DNA of 5,449 nt from positions 1-5,449 of the forward strand of contig JAQBWJ010000207.1 in assembly GCA_027625215.1 (NCBI GenBank), written 5' to 3'. Position 1 is the stretch's first letter. Each line of letters starts with the position of its first letter. The notes under the pieces are model-generated. The model had not been told where the DNA came from. It did not search any database and saw only the letters and a program-made list of their open reading frames with translations. Positions 1 through 5,449 of this stretch are shown here, in pieces. This DNA is from Candidatus Poribacteria bacterium. Its GTDB lineage: Bacteria; Poribacteria; WGA-4E; GCA-2687025. The position numbers and the translations under genes were made by a program.

Positions 1-2
1 TT

Positions 3-344
3 TACCAGAACCGCAACAGCAAGCAGTGGTATTTCATCACGCGGACGCCGAAGCATGAGTACCGCCTGACGCATACGGACGCGACGTATACGGTTCCGCC
101 AGATCACTACTTTGCGATGGGCGACAACCGCGAGAACTCGGAAGACAGCCGCTCATGGGGTCCCGTGCCGTTCGACGTTGTCAAAGGCAAGGCGGTTATG
201 GTCTACTGGTCGACCGATGGCGACTCGACCGCCCCAGGCTGGCAGTTCTGGAACCGAATCCGGCTGGAGCGCACCGGCAAACGGATTCGGTCGCAATACG
301 GCGCGACGCCGAAGCGCTTGAGCGGTAATACGTCGAGACGTTGA
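3..344 (+). CDS. lepB: Signal peptidase I, C-terminal fragment (first of two tandem copies)
   Basis: The frame is open from the left edge of the window, so the N-terminus, including the catalytic Ser and Lys boxes, lies outside it; 113 residues are visible. They contain the S26 family box E at about residues 40-53 (GDNRENSEDSRSWG), preceded by PPDHYFAM and followed by KGKAVMVYWSTD. The family cleaves signal peptides from exported proteins on the outer face of the cytoplasmic membrane. The fragment aligns over its length with the C-terminus of the complete copy at 971-1987 (shared PPDHYF, MGDNRE, DSR, WGP, KGKAV, WSTD) but differs at many positions, and its tail, rich in Arg and Lys, is longer and different. 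This is an old tandem duplication rather than a recent copy. The family call is very secure; whether the whole gene is intact cannot be seen. Confidence 0.93.
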   Translation, partial: YQNRNSKQWYFITRTPKHEYRLTHTDATYTVPPDHYFAMGDNRENSEDSRSWGPVPFDVVKGKAVMVYWSTDGDSTAPGWQFWNRIRLERTGKRIRSQYGATPKRLSGNTSRR

Positions 345-348
345 GGAG
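344..348 (+). promoter_or_regulatory. Ribosome binding site deciding the start of the four-helix membrane protein
   Basis: AGGAG lies 10 bases before the ATG at 359, so that ATG is preferred over the upstream in-frame TTG at 341. The TTG overlaps the stop codon of the preceding signal peptidase gene. The close packing suggests co-transcription with that gene and possibly translational coupling. Confidence 0.6.
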
Positions 349-358
349 TTTTGAAGCG

Positions 359-793
359 ATGCGCGAGCGGGCGAATCACGACGGCAACAAACTGGCGATT
401 GCGTACAGCCGTTGGATGATCTTCAGTGTCATCGCTTCCGTTATTCCGATTGTGCTTTCCATCGTATGGACGGTGGGGCGAACGGGATCGTTGCCGCCAT
501 TCGAGAGTTGGTGGGCGGGCGGTGAGTTGTTATTAGTGACGACCGGTTTGACCGCCGGAGGATTAGGGCAGACAATAGGTACGCGGGAAACGAGAGCGCT
601 GCAAAAAATTCTGGTGGGCGGAAGTTGTTTTGTTACGGCGTTAGTCGCAATCGGGTGGTTCGCCGATATCCACACGTCGATGTTGTCGCATCAGACGGTT
701 GATCAAGAGGCTATCACCATTGGCTCGTGTTGGATATTCCTGATCGGACTTGTTGAGGCTGCGATCTCTATTTATGTGACGAGAGAAGATTAG
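359..793 (+). CDS. Four-helix integral membrane protein of unknown function
   Basis: This encodes 144 residues from the ATG at 359. I do not recognise the family. Four hydrophobic segments are visible at about residues 20-39 (IFSVIASVIPIVLSIVWTV), 55-74 (Gly- and Leu-rich, with TTGLTAGGLG), 83-102 and 118-140. The N-terminus is short and charged (RERANHDGNK), the loop after helix 2 is basic (TRETRALQK), and the tail is short and acidic (TRED). This favours both ends in the cytoplasm. No catalytic motif, Cys pair or signal peptide is seen. The gene starts 14 bases after the first signal peptidase gene and is followed one base later by a 33-residue membrane protein, so the two probably form a translational unit. 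GC content is visibly lower than in the flanking lepB and hemW genes. It could be a signal peptidase-associated protein or an unrelated insertion between the lepB copies; the sequence does not decide. Confidence 0.75.
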   Translation: MRERANHDGNKLAIAYSRWMIFSVIASVIPIVLSIVWTVGRTGSLPPFESWWAGGELLLVTTGLTAGGLGQTIGTRETRALQKILVGGSCFVTALVAIGWFADIHTSMLSHQTVDQEAITIGSCWIFLIGLVEAAISIYVTRED

Positions 794-794
794 T

Positions 795-896
795 ATGGCA
801 ACGATCGCAATCATTGGCTCGGTGGTTGGGCTTCTCCTCGCAGTGTCGGGAGCCATCGTTAAATACGTCGACGATCGCCGTCACAGCTCTCGATAG
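795..896 (+). CDS. 33-residue single-helix membrane microprotein
   Basis: The ORF runs from an ATG one base after the upstream stop (TAG-T-ATG) to the TAG at 894-896. Residues 3-23 form one uninterrupted hydrophobic helix (MATIAIIGSVVGLLLAVSG and onward), followed by a charged tail (KYVDDRRHSSR). This predicts a single-pass protein with a basic C-terminal end, probably cytoplasmic. A purine-rich GAGAGAAG at 781-788, six bases before the ATG, could serve as a ribosome binding site. The near-zero spacing to the 144-residue membrane protein suggests coupled translation and perhaps a small subunit or modulator of that protein. The family is unknown. An ORF this short can occur by chance, but the location, the start context and the clean helix followed by a charged tail argue for a real gene. 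Confidence 0.5.
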   Translation: MATIAIIGSVVGLLLAVSGAIVKYVDDRRHSSR

Positions 897-970
897 GAAC
901 GCGATGCCCGTATGCGTGGCAATGGGTTCGTTCTGCCTCGCAGACTCGACAGGAGAGTAGAAAGTACTCG

Positions 971-1987
971 ATGCAAGACGCTGCTTTTTCGGTGGCTCCC
1001 GTCTCAGATCGCCCCACATGGCTGGCGACGACGTGGGAGTACACCCGCACAATCCTGATCGCCTTCTTCATCGTTTTCGGCTTCATCCGCCCGTTCATTT
1101 TTGAAATCTACAAAATCCCGTCCGGCTCGATGGAAGACACGTTGCTCGTCGGCGACCGCGTGATCGTGGCGAAGTTCACCTATGGCGTGCGACTGCCGGG
1201 ATTGACGCGCCGCCTGTTCGATTACTACACGCCGCAGCGCGGGGACATCATCGTATTCACGGGCAAGCAGGAGCCGCGCACGCACTTCATCAAACGCTGC
1301 GCCGCCGTGCCGGGCGATTCGGTGGAAGTGGACGGACAGCGGTTGATCGTCAACGGTCACCCGGTCCAAAACGAGACGTTCACGAAGCATCTGTCGGGGA
1401 TGCCGTATGCGTTCCCGGCGTTTATGAGTCCGCTTGCGCCGTACTATCACGAAGAGCCCGCCATCCGCGACTACATAGGACAGTACAACGACCGAACGCC
1501 CGTCGAGGTGCAGGAGGCGGGCGGCATTCCCATCGCGTTCCTTCATCAGAACGGCGGCGAACCGATCAAAGTGCGGGTTGAAACGCGCGTGCCGGAACTG
1601 ACGCGGCGCATCCCCGTCCACGAGTATTTCATTGTGAAGCCGGACCGCTTCGGCAACGCGGTCGGCGAGGCGATCCTCTACCAGATCCTCGACGAGCATC
1701 GGTGGTATCTCGTGACGCCGAAGCCGTATCAACGCGCGAACGCTCCCAACGAGTTTGAGCCGTTCGTCCTGCCGCCCGACCACTACTTCGGCATGGGCGA
1801 CAACCGCGAGCGGTCGATGGACAGCCGTTTCTGGGGACCGATCCCGTTTGAGATGATCAAGGGCAAGGCGGTGCTCGTCATCTGGTCGACCGACGCGGAG
1901 AAGCCGGTCCTGCGGAACGTCCGCCTGAAGCGCACCGCGATGATCGTGAAATCGGAATATGGCGATTTTGCCGACGCTTCCGAATAA
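971..1987 (+). CDS. lepB: Signal peptidase I (complete, second tandem copy)
   Basis: The 338-residue protein is a membrane-bound serine protease of family S26 that removes signal peptides from Sec- and Tat-exported preproteins. One membrane helix is seen at about residues 25-44 (ILIAFFIVFGFIRPFIF), placing the catalytic domain outside the cytoplasmic membrane. Box B is SGSMEDTLLVGDRV, with the predicted nucleophile Ser53. Box C is RGDIIVF at about 90-96. Box D is IKRCAAVPGDSV, with the general base Lys108. Box E is GDNRERSMDSRFWGP at about 276-290. The long stretch between boxes D and E (about 120-270) is an enlarged non-catalytic region, as in E. coli LepB (324 residues). All catalytic elements are intact. 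The ATG at 971 follows an AGGAG at 951-955 with a long 15-base spacer. Its 3' end overlaps the start of hemW by 29 bases, so the two are likely co-transcribed. Confidence 0.97.
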   Translation: MQDAAFSVAPVSDRPTWLATTWEYTRTILIAFFIVFGFIRPFIFEIYKIPSGSMEDTLLVGDRVIVAKFTYGVRLPGLTRRLFDYYTPQRGDIIVFTGKQEPRTHFIKRCAAVPGDSVEVDGQRLIVNGHPVQNETFTKHLSGMPYAFPAFMSPLAPYYHEEPAIRDYIGQYNDRTPVEVQEAGGIPIAFLHQNGGEPIKVRVETRVPELTRRIPVHEYFIVKPDRFGNAVGEAILYQILDEHRWYLVTPKPYQRANAPNEFEPFVLPPDHYFGMGDNRERSMDSRFWGPIPFEMIKGKAVLVIWSTDAEKPVLRNVRLKRTAMIVKSEYGDFADASE

Positions 1988-3170
1988 CCTATTCGGACTC
2001 TACGTCCACATCCCTTTTTGCGTCCACAAGTGCTACTACTGCGACTTTGCGACGGCTCCCTACATCAAAGAGCGCGTGCCACGCTTTTTGGATGCGCTCA
2101 AGCGCGAGGCAGAGCAGAGAATATCCCTTCCCCGCGCAGGCGAAGGTAAGGATGGGATCGAAAGAAACGTCACGTCCGTCTTCTTTGGCGGTGGAACTCC
2201 GTCCTTATTGACAGGCGATCAACTGACCGATCTCTTGAACTTCCTCCGCGCCCACTACCCCATCGCCCAAGACGCTGAAATCACCGTCGAATCGAACCCT
2301 GAAACAGTTGATCAACCGAAACTGGACGCCTACCGACGCGCGGGCGTCAACCGCCTCTCATTCGGCGTGCAGGTGTTCGATGACGGTCTGTTGAAAACGC
2401 TGGGGCGCGATCACTCCGTCGCGGATGTCTACCGCGCCTACGAAGCCGCCCGCGCCGTCGGCTTCGACAACGTGAACCTCGACCTCATCTTCGCCCTGCC
2501 CGATCAATCGCTGCGCGGCTGGCAGGACACGGTGAAACGCGCCCTCGACGCAAACCCAGAACACCTCTCCGTCTACGGGCTGACCATCGAACCGAAGACC
2601 GTCTATTCCAGTTGGATCGACCGCGACCTGCTCGCCGTACCCGACGACGACGCGCAGGCGGACATGTTCGAGTGGACACTCGACACCCTGACGGACGCCG
2701 GGTACGACCACTATGAAACCTCAAACTACGCTCGGCGCGGGCGAGAGTGTCGCCACAATCTGACGTACTGGATGAACGCGCCGTATGTCGGTCTTGGACC
2801 GAGCGCGTACGGGTATCTGAACGGCGAGCGGTACGGCAACGTGCGCGGCACGCAGTCCTACATCAAGCGGATCGAGGAAGGGCGCGAGGTCGTTGTGGAT
2901 CGGGAGCGGTTGGAGGGACGAGCGCATCGCGCGGAGACGGTGATGCTCGCGCTGCGGATGAGAGAAGGGGTCGATCTGACCCGTTACGCGGCGCGGTTTG
3001 GGGTGAACTTCGCCGAAGATTTCCGAGACGAAATCGACGCGCTGATCGAGTGGGGTCTGCTGGAACGCACGGCGACGCACATCCGATTGACAAGGCGAGG
3101 CGTGCTCCTGTCGAACGAGGTGTTCATGAAGTTCATTCCTGCAGATCACGCAGCATCCGAAGCCCGTTGA
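1959..3170 (+). CDS. hemW: HemW, radical-SAM heme chaperone (coproporphyrinogen oxidase-like)
   Basis: The 403-residue protein has the radical-SAM cluster motif CVHKCYYCDF with Cys21, Cys25 and Cys28. It has Phe rather than a fourth Cys at position 30, which separates HemW from the true oxygen-independent oxidase HemN. Further family marks are YVHIPF just before the cluster, FFGGGTPSLL at about 75-84 (SAM binding), ESNPE at about 111-115, RLSFGVQ near 132, NLDLIFALPDQ at about 173-183, and HNLTYW with PYVGLGPSAYGY at about 266-285. A C-terminal wing-like region ends LLSNEVFMKF at about 383-392. HemW binds heme and delivers it to target proteins. Two oddities are a palindromic in-frame insert near residues 55-67 and about eleven extra C-terminal residues encoded in the overlap with the convergent ATPase gene. 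The ATG at 1959 lies inside lepB and has only a weak ribosome binding site, but no other ATG precedes the first cluster Cys. Confidence 0.94.
   Translation: MAILPTLPNNLFGLYVHIPFCVHKCYYCDFATAPYIKERVPRFLDALKREAEQRISLPRAGEGKDGIERNVTSVFFGGGTPSLLTGDQLTDLLNFLRAHYPIAQDAEITVESNPETVDQPKLDAYRRAGVNRLSFGVQVFDDGLLKTLGRDHSVADVYRAYEAARAVGFDNVNLDLIFALPDQSLRGWQDTVKRALDANPEHLSVYGLTIEPKTVYSSWIDRDLLAVPDDDAQADMFEWTLDTLTDAGYDHYETSNYARRGRECRHNLTYWMNAPYVGLGPSAYGYLNGERYGNVRGTQSYIKRIEEGREVVVDRERLEGRAHRAETVMLALRMREGVDLTRYAARFGVNFAEDFRDEIDALIEWGLLERTATHIRLTRRGVLLSNEVFMKFIPADHAASEAR
2123..2158 (+). repeat. Palindromic, repeat-like element inserted in frame within hemW
   Basis: The outer arms ATCCCTTCC (2123-2131) and GGATGGGAT (2150-2158) are complementary at 8 of 9 positions. 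Inside them CTTC and GAAG-type bases, with CCGC facing GGCG, extend the potential hairpin. It encodes roughly residues 55-67 (SLPRAGEGKDGI), between the cluster region and the GGGTPS motif, where I would expect a variable surface loop. The C-rich then G-rich layout resembles dispersed palindromic repeats of many bacterial genomes. Only one copy is in this window, so its repeat nature is inferred. It could instead be an ordinary variable loop with chance symmetry. Confidence 0.45.
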
Positions 3171-4243
3171 ACGCGACCAACACGGTGCTGCCCTCATGTC
3201 CGACGACGGCGAGCGGCAGTGTCACGATCCCGGCGAATGTCAACGCGATCAACCCCAAGATGATTCCGCCCGCAAACAACAGGTTTTGACGAACGATCCG
3301 CTGCGACTTCCGCCCAAGCATGAGCGCGTAGGGCAGTTGCGAGAGGTCGTCCGACATAAGCACGAGGTCTGCCGTTTCGAGCGAGGCGTCCGCGCCGGAC
3401 TTGCCCATCGCGACGCCGACGTGCGCCGTCGCCAACGCGGGCGCGTCGTTCACCCCGTCGCCGACGAACGCGGCGCGTCGTCCGCGCATCGCCAAGTCTT
3501 GCAGAAGTGTCACCTTGTCTTGCGGCAACAGGTCGAAATGGACTTCATCGACACCCGCCGCGTCCGCGATCTCTTTCGCCGCCTGAGCGTGATCGCCCGT
3601 CATGAGGGAAACGCTTTTGACGCCGAGCGACTTCAAGCGTCGAATCGTTTCGGCGGAGTTTTCGCGGATCGCGTCGCGCAGAATCAGCAGTCCGAGCGGG
3701 GCGACCTCATCGCCGACGATGACGACCGTATTCCCCTCGCGCCGTTTCGACGCCAACGCCTCCGTCACCGAATCGGGCACGTTCACGCCGGATTGCTCGA
3801 AATGGCGGGGGCTGCCGACGTTATATCGTGTCCCGTCGATGACGCCTGAGACGCCTTGTCCCGTCAGGTTGAGGTCGCTCACCGACGGCGTCGCGATACC
3901 GCGTCGTTCCGCCGACCTCACGACCGCCTGCGCGATGGGATGGTTCGACCCCATTTCCAACGCTGCGCCGATCCGCACGAGGGCGTCATCCGTCAACGGC
4001 GTTTCGCCGAACGCGACGACATGAGCGACGGTCAACTCGCCCGACGTGAGCGTTCCCGTCTTGTCGAAGGCGACGGCGTCCACCTGCGCGAGCCGTTCCA
4101 GATGCGCCCCGCCTTTGATCAACACGCCGTGCCGCGCTCCGTTCGCAATCGCCGAGAGCATCGCGGGCATACTCGACAGCATGACGGCGCAGGGCGACGC
4201 GACCACCATCAAGGTCATCGCCCGATAGAGCGCGTCGCCGCCG

Positions 4244-4292
4244 CCCCATCCGGACATGAACCGCAGCCCGCCGTTGCCAATACAACGCCCCA
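4244..4292 (-). other. Frameshift zone in the metal ATPase gene
   Basis: The upstream frame is family-like through FESVYAWGVVLATA (ending near 4269). The downstream frame is family-like from about FMSGWGGGDALYRAM (starting near 4260). The change needed equals one missing base modulo 3. GGGG runs on the coding strand at 4288-4291 and 4244-4247 flank the site and are natural places for an indel or a read error. Joining the frames near 4258-4272 gives a membrane segment that looks short to me, so a small deletion of more than one base is also possible. No standard slippery heptamer in the right phase was found. Confidence 0.75.
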
Positions 4293-4967
4293 CGCATAGA
4301 CGGACTCAAACCGTTTGAGGAAGGCGTGCGTCGGCGGTGCGTCGGACTGCGCCTGTTCGACCAGTTTCAAGATGCGGGAGAACACCGTGTCCGTCGCCGG
4401 GCATTCGACGCGGATTTCCAGAAAGCCTTGCCCGTTCATCGTCCCGGCGTAGACCTTGTCGCCCTCAGTTTTATTGACAGGAAGAGACTCGCCCGTGATC
4501 GTCGCCTGATTGACGGACGACCCGCCCGACACCACCGCGCCGTCAACAGGGATGTTCTCGCCCGACTTCACGATGACCGTCTCGCCGATCTCCACCGACT
4601 CGATGCCTACCCAAACTTCCTCGTCGTCGCGTCGCACGCGCGCCTGATCGGGGCGCATCTTCATCAACGCGGCGATAGAGCGCTCCGTCCGACCGAGCGC
4701 GATGTCTTCCAGCGTGCCGCTGAGGGCGAAGATGAAAATGAGCATCGCGCCGTCTTCCCAATGCCCGATGGCAGCGGAACCGACGGCGGCGAGCACCATC
4801 AACAGGTCAATCTCGAACCGTCCGCGACTCAACGACTTCAACCCGTCCCACAACTTGTCGTAGCCGCCGACCGCGAACGACGCGCCGTAAAACGCCTTCG
4901 CCCACATCGGATTCGGCGACAGGACGCCCATCACCCCGAACAGAGCGCACAACGCCGTTGTCCCGAT

Positions 4968-4982
4968 GGAGGGAACGTCGCG
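4968..4982. repeat. 15-base direct repeat, copy 1 (inside the ATPase 5' end)
   Basis: GGAGGGAACGTCGCG occurs here and again at 5190-5204 in the same orientation, 222 bases apart on either side of the ATPase start and promoter. This copy codes, on the minus strand, for the RDVPS residues of the ATPase N-terminus. The match does not extend into the flanks. Confidence 0.4.
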
Positions 4983-5014
4983 GAGTTTTTGGATCATCGC
5001 GCGCATGTTGGATT

Positions 5015-5019
5015 CTCCC
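5015..5019 (-). promoter_or_regulatory. Ribosome binding site of the metal ATPase
   Basis: GGGAG on the coding (minus) strand lies 8 bases before the ATG at 5006. It supports that start over the in-frame GTG at 5042, which would sit almost at the predicted transcription start. Confidence 0.65.
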
Positions 5020-5047
5020 GTGCGGTGGAATCGTCTCGTCACTTATG

Positions 5048-5076
5048 AGCATGACACCGCGAGAGCAGAATGTCAA
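5048..5076 (-). promoter_or_regulatory. Candidate sigma-70-type promoter of the metal ATPase
   Basis: On the minus strand a perfect TTGACA (5071-5076) is followed after 17 bases by CATGCT (5048-5053). The second hexamer is a weak -10, but it keeps the A at position 2 and T at position 6. Transcription would begin near 5041, giving a leader of about 35 bases. The strong -35 with a weak -10 would fit a gene that needs an activator or regulator; that is inference. Confidence 0.4.
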
Positions 5077-5092
5077 CTTTTTGGAAGTGGGA

Positions 5093-5104
5093 AATATAAA
5101 TATT
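5093..5104. repeat. Short AT-rich inverted repeat upstream of the ATPase promoter
   Basis: AATAT-AA-ATATT forms a perfect 5-base inverted repeat in the most AT-rich part of the window, 16 bases beyond the TTGACA box. It could be a regulator site or an UP-like element of the ATPase promoter. It is too short and too AT-rich to assign to a known regulator. Confidence 0.25.
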
Positions 5105-5189
5105 AGTTGAGACTCAGGATCATTTGGAGTTGTTTAAGCCGACGAGAGGAAACAGACTAGCGGCGGTATGCGTATTGGCGTGCGGATTC

Positions 5190-5204
5190 GGAGGGAACGT
5201 CGCG
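5190..5204. repeat. 15-base direct repeat, copy 2 (intergenic)
   Basis: This is identical to 4968-4982. It lies between the receptor gene end and the ATPase promoter, just beside the hairpin at 5217-5259. It may be a remnant of a local duplication or of recombination, or chance. Confidence 0.4.
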
Positions 5205-5216
5205 TCGGCGACAGGT

Positions 5217-5259
5217 GGTGGGTTGATGACGGATGGTTTCACAGCCGTCATCACCCGCC
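5217..5259. other. Strong hairpin downstream of the TonB-receptor gene
   Basis: The arms 5217-5232 and 5245-5259 pair at 15 positions (one G-T wobble, one bulged T at 5223) around a 12-base loop. The core TGATGACGG/CCGTCATCA is perfect. It begins 43 bases past the receptor stop codon at 5303, so it may form the 3' end of that transcript. No T-tract follows on the minus strand, so it is not a standard intrinsic terminator; it could protect the 3' end or be a dispersed palindrome. Confidence 0.45.
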
Positions 5260-5302
5260 TGAGTTTCATTTGGAAGGATGCACGTGACGGCGCATCTGAT
5301 TT

Positions 5303-5449
5303 CTAAAAATCGGCGATGATGCCGAGAATCATCAATCGCGGGAACTGCTTCACGTCTTTGAACTCCCCGTCATCCCAGTTGAAGTTGCGGGCGAAGACGT
5401 TCACGCGGTCGTAGACGTTTTGCACCTCGAAGAACAACGATGCGCCCCA
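5303..5449 (-). CDS. Probable TonB-dependent receptor / outer-membrane beta-barrel, C-terminal fragment
   Basis: The frame enters from the right edge of the window and ends at the TAG at 5303-5305; 48 residues are visible. They read as the last two or three strands of an outer-membrane barrel: WGASLFFEVQNVYDRVNVF, then a loop with FNWDDGEF, then QFPRLMILGIIADF, with the C-terminal Phe needed for recognition by the barrel-assembly machinery. The pattern of an LFxEVQN-like strand, a turn and a final xFPRLxxLGIxxxF strand is typical of TonB-dependent receptors, which import iron complexes, cobalamin or other large substrates across the outer membrane. The substrate and the plug domain lie outside the window. 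Another barrel family ending in the same way cannot be excluded. Confidence 0.7.
   Translation of the reverse strand, partial: WGASLFFEVQNVYDRVNVFARNFNWDDGEFKDVKQFPRLMILGIIADF

Larger units (their letters stand above)
3133..5006 (-). pseudogene. P1B-4-type metal-transporting ATPase with a broken reading frame
   Basis: Two overlapping minus-strand frames give one heavy-metal P-type ATPase. The N-terminal part, from the ATG at 5006, has two weak hydrophobic segments (about residues 16-30 and 37-53), helices at about 65-81 and 87-103, and the actuator motif TGES at 171-174; its open frame ends at 4215. The C-terminal part, ending at 3133, has the membrane motif SPC (4189-4197), the phosphorylation motif DKTGT (Asp codon 4063-4065), the P1B signature HP in GSNHP, TGD, GDGVND (3445-3462), and a last helix with HEGST (His codon 3196-3198). 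SPC with HEGST marks the P1B-4 class, whose known members export Co2+, Fe2+ or related ions. No N-terminal CxxC metal-binding domain is present. The span of 1874 bases is one short of a multiple of three; corrected, it would encode about 624 residues. ATG 5006 is chosen over the GTG at 5042 because of its GGGAG ribosome binding site and the candidate promoter. A sequencing error is possible, since all catalytic motifs survive. Confidence 0.85.

Noticed and set aside
341..358. TTG start at 341 for the four-helix protein
   Set aside because: The ATG at 359 has a well-placed AGGAG at 344-348, whereas the TTG would place that site inside the coding region.
1004..1783. Long minus-strand open frame (259 codons) opposite lepB
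   Set aside because: It is the antisense shadow of a well-supported signal peptidase gene. Its product is Arg-, Val- and Asp-rich with no recognisable motif.
3150..3300. Shared bidirectional terminator between hemW and the ATPase
   Set aside because: The coding regions overlap, and I saw no hairpin with a T-tract near the two stop codons.
4244..4292. Programmed ribosomal frameshift in the ATPase
   Set aside because: Programmed frameshifting is known in E. coli copA, but no X-XXY-YYZ slippery heptamer in the correct phase or clear stimulatory stem was found here. A mutation or read error is simpler.
4326..5048. Plus-strand open frame (240 codons) opposite the ATPase N-terminal half
   Set aside because: It is antisense to a clear P-type ATPase frame, and its product is Arg-rich and motif-free, as expected from GC-rich shadow frames.
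5124..5306. Plus-strand 60-codon frame with a signal-peptide-like start (hydrophobic LAAVCVLACGFGG, then ASA)
   Set aside because: It starts at TTG with a poorly spaced AGGA, spans the strong hairpin and one copy of the direct repeat, and runs into the end of the receptor gene on the other strand. The likeness to a signal peptide is probably chance.

Overview
The window carries compact, GC-rich bacterial genes, with a lower-GC patch near 345-970 and a short AT-rich stretch near 5080-5110. The right edge holds a C-terminal fragment that looks like an outer-membrane beta-barrel of the TonB-dependent receptor type, and two signal peptidase I genes lie at the left. Together these suggest a diderm (Gram-negative) bacterium. 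Nothing seen fixes the phylum.

Layout. The left arm is read rightwards: the 3' end of one signal peptidase I gene (3-344), a four-helix membrane protein of unknown function (359-793), a 33-residue single-helix membrane protein starting one base after it (795-896), a complete second signal peptidase I, lepB (971-1987), and hemW, a radical-SAM heme chaperone (1959-3170) whose start lies inside lepB. The right arm is read leftwards: a P1B-type metal-transporting ATPase (3133-5006) whose reading frame is broken near 4244-4292, and the last 48 codons of a probable TonB-dependent receptor (5303-5449). The hemW and ATPase genes converge and overlap by 38 bases at their 3' ends. The 296-base gap 5007-5302 holds a candidate ATPase promoter, an AT-rich inverted repeat, one copy of a 15-base direct repeat and a strong hairpin.

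How the genes may fit together. The signal peptidases remove Sec signal peptides at the cytoplasmic membrane. The tandem lepB copies are diverged paralogs, and the two small membrane proteins between them are the least explained part of the window. HemW acts in heme delivery. The ATPase has the SPC and HEGST membrane motifs of the P1B-4 class (Co2+/Fe2+-type export) and all its catalytic motifs, but it needs a one-base frame correction (modulo 3) to be a single protein. A link between HemW, the metal ATPase and the receptor through iron or cobalt handling is possible but is inference from position only.

No tRNA, rRNA, CRISPR array or insertion sequence was recognised. I saw no clear new multi-gene system. 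The best leads are the small membrane pair between the signal peptidases, the palindromic in-frame insert in hemW and the broken metal ATPase.
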